A stretch of DNA of 64,000 bases from Corallococcus coralloides DSM 2259 (GTDB lineage Bacteria; Myxococcota; Myxococcia; Myxococcales; Myxococcaceae): contig NC_017030.1 in the NCBI RefSeq assembly GCF_000255295.1, forward strand, positions 7,662,328 to 7,726,327, given 5' to 3'. The translations under genes and the position numbers were made by a program. Every line of letters starts with the position of its first letter. The first letter of the stretch is position 1. The notes beneath the pieces were generated by a model. It saw nothing but the letters and a program-made list of their open reading frames with translations, did not search any database and was not told where the DNA came from. Positions 63,009-64,000 of the stretch are shown here, one piece after another.

Positions 63009-64000
<992 letters not shown>

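Overview
High-GC (about 70 percent) bacterial chromosome, very probably Myxococcaceae (Myxococcus/Corallococcus type). The diagnostic evidence is a CarD protein with an HMGA-like tail of four AT-hooks next to its partner CarG, an internal MYXO-CTERM-like sorting segment, a Ser/Thr kinase with a PEGA domain, PilZ, FHA and hybrid histidine kinase genes, and many lipoproteins. I cannot settle the genus from sequence alone. No rRNA, tRNA, CRISPR array, phage or intact insertion sequence was seen.

Layout. 0.4-2.6 kb: two tandem related envelope proteins of unknown function. 2.6-6.8 kb: a rhomboid protease with a long C-terminal extension, diverging from a double-FHA membrane protein followed by a receiver-HTH response regulator. 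6.8-9.2 kb: a minus-strand acyl-CoA operon (biotin carboxylase, 70-aa biotin carrier, crotonase-family protein). 9.7-37.1 kb: the whole division and cell wall (dcw) cluster on the minus strand, read from high to low coordinates as mraZ, STAS gene, rsmH, ftsL, ftsI, murE, murF, mraY, murD, ftsW, murG, murC, murB, ddl, ftsQ, ftsA, a 7.7-kb giant surface protein gene, ftsZ. Most genes from rsmH to ddl overlap by 1-4 nt or lie within 50 nt, so they look like one operon from a recognisable promoter in front of mraZ. Terminators after ftsA and after the giant gene imply that the giant gene and ftsZ have their own promoters.

37.3-48 kb: PilZ protein, acyl-CoA dehydrogenase, lipoprotein, PEGA-domain Ser/Thr kinase, carD-carG, and a membrane glycosyltransferase with its partner. 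48-50.5 kb: a 1.2-kb tandem duplication carrying a lipoprotein gene and a convergent gene for an Arg/Glu-rich helical protein. 50.5-55.6 kb: aldehyde dehydrogenase, glutamine-synthetase-like ligase and iron alcohol dehydrogenase in one operon, divergent from a class I glutamine amidotransferase; together they suggest catabolism of an amine or amino alcohol through gamma-glutamyl intermediates. 55.7-64 kb: lipase-like hydrolase, AI-2E family transporter, PAS-kinase-receiver-kinase hybrid, Cys-rich lipoprotein, rho with a long leader, and the 5' part of ligA running off the window.

Most unusual items: (1) the 2564-aa protein between ftsA and ftsZ, which reads as two exported proteins joined in frame, with an internal MYXO-CTERM-like segment and a second signal-peptide-like segment at the junction; (2) a similar GCTACAG/CTGTAGC inverted repeat in front of ftsQ, ftsZ and one small secreted-protein gene; (3) the gamma-glutamyl pathway locus; (4) a duplicated DN-x-G domain on the outer part of the Ser/Thr kinase; (5) a STAS gene inserted between mraZ and rsmH.
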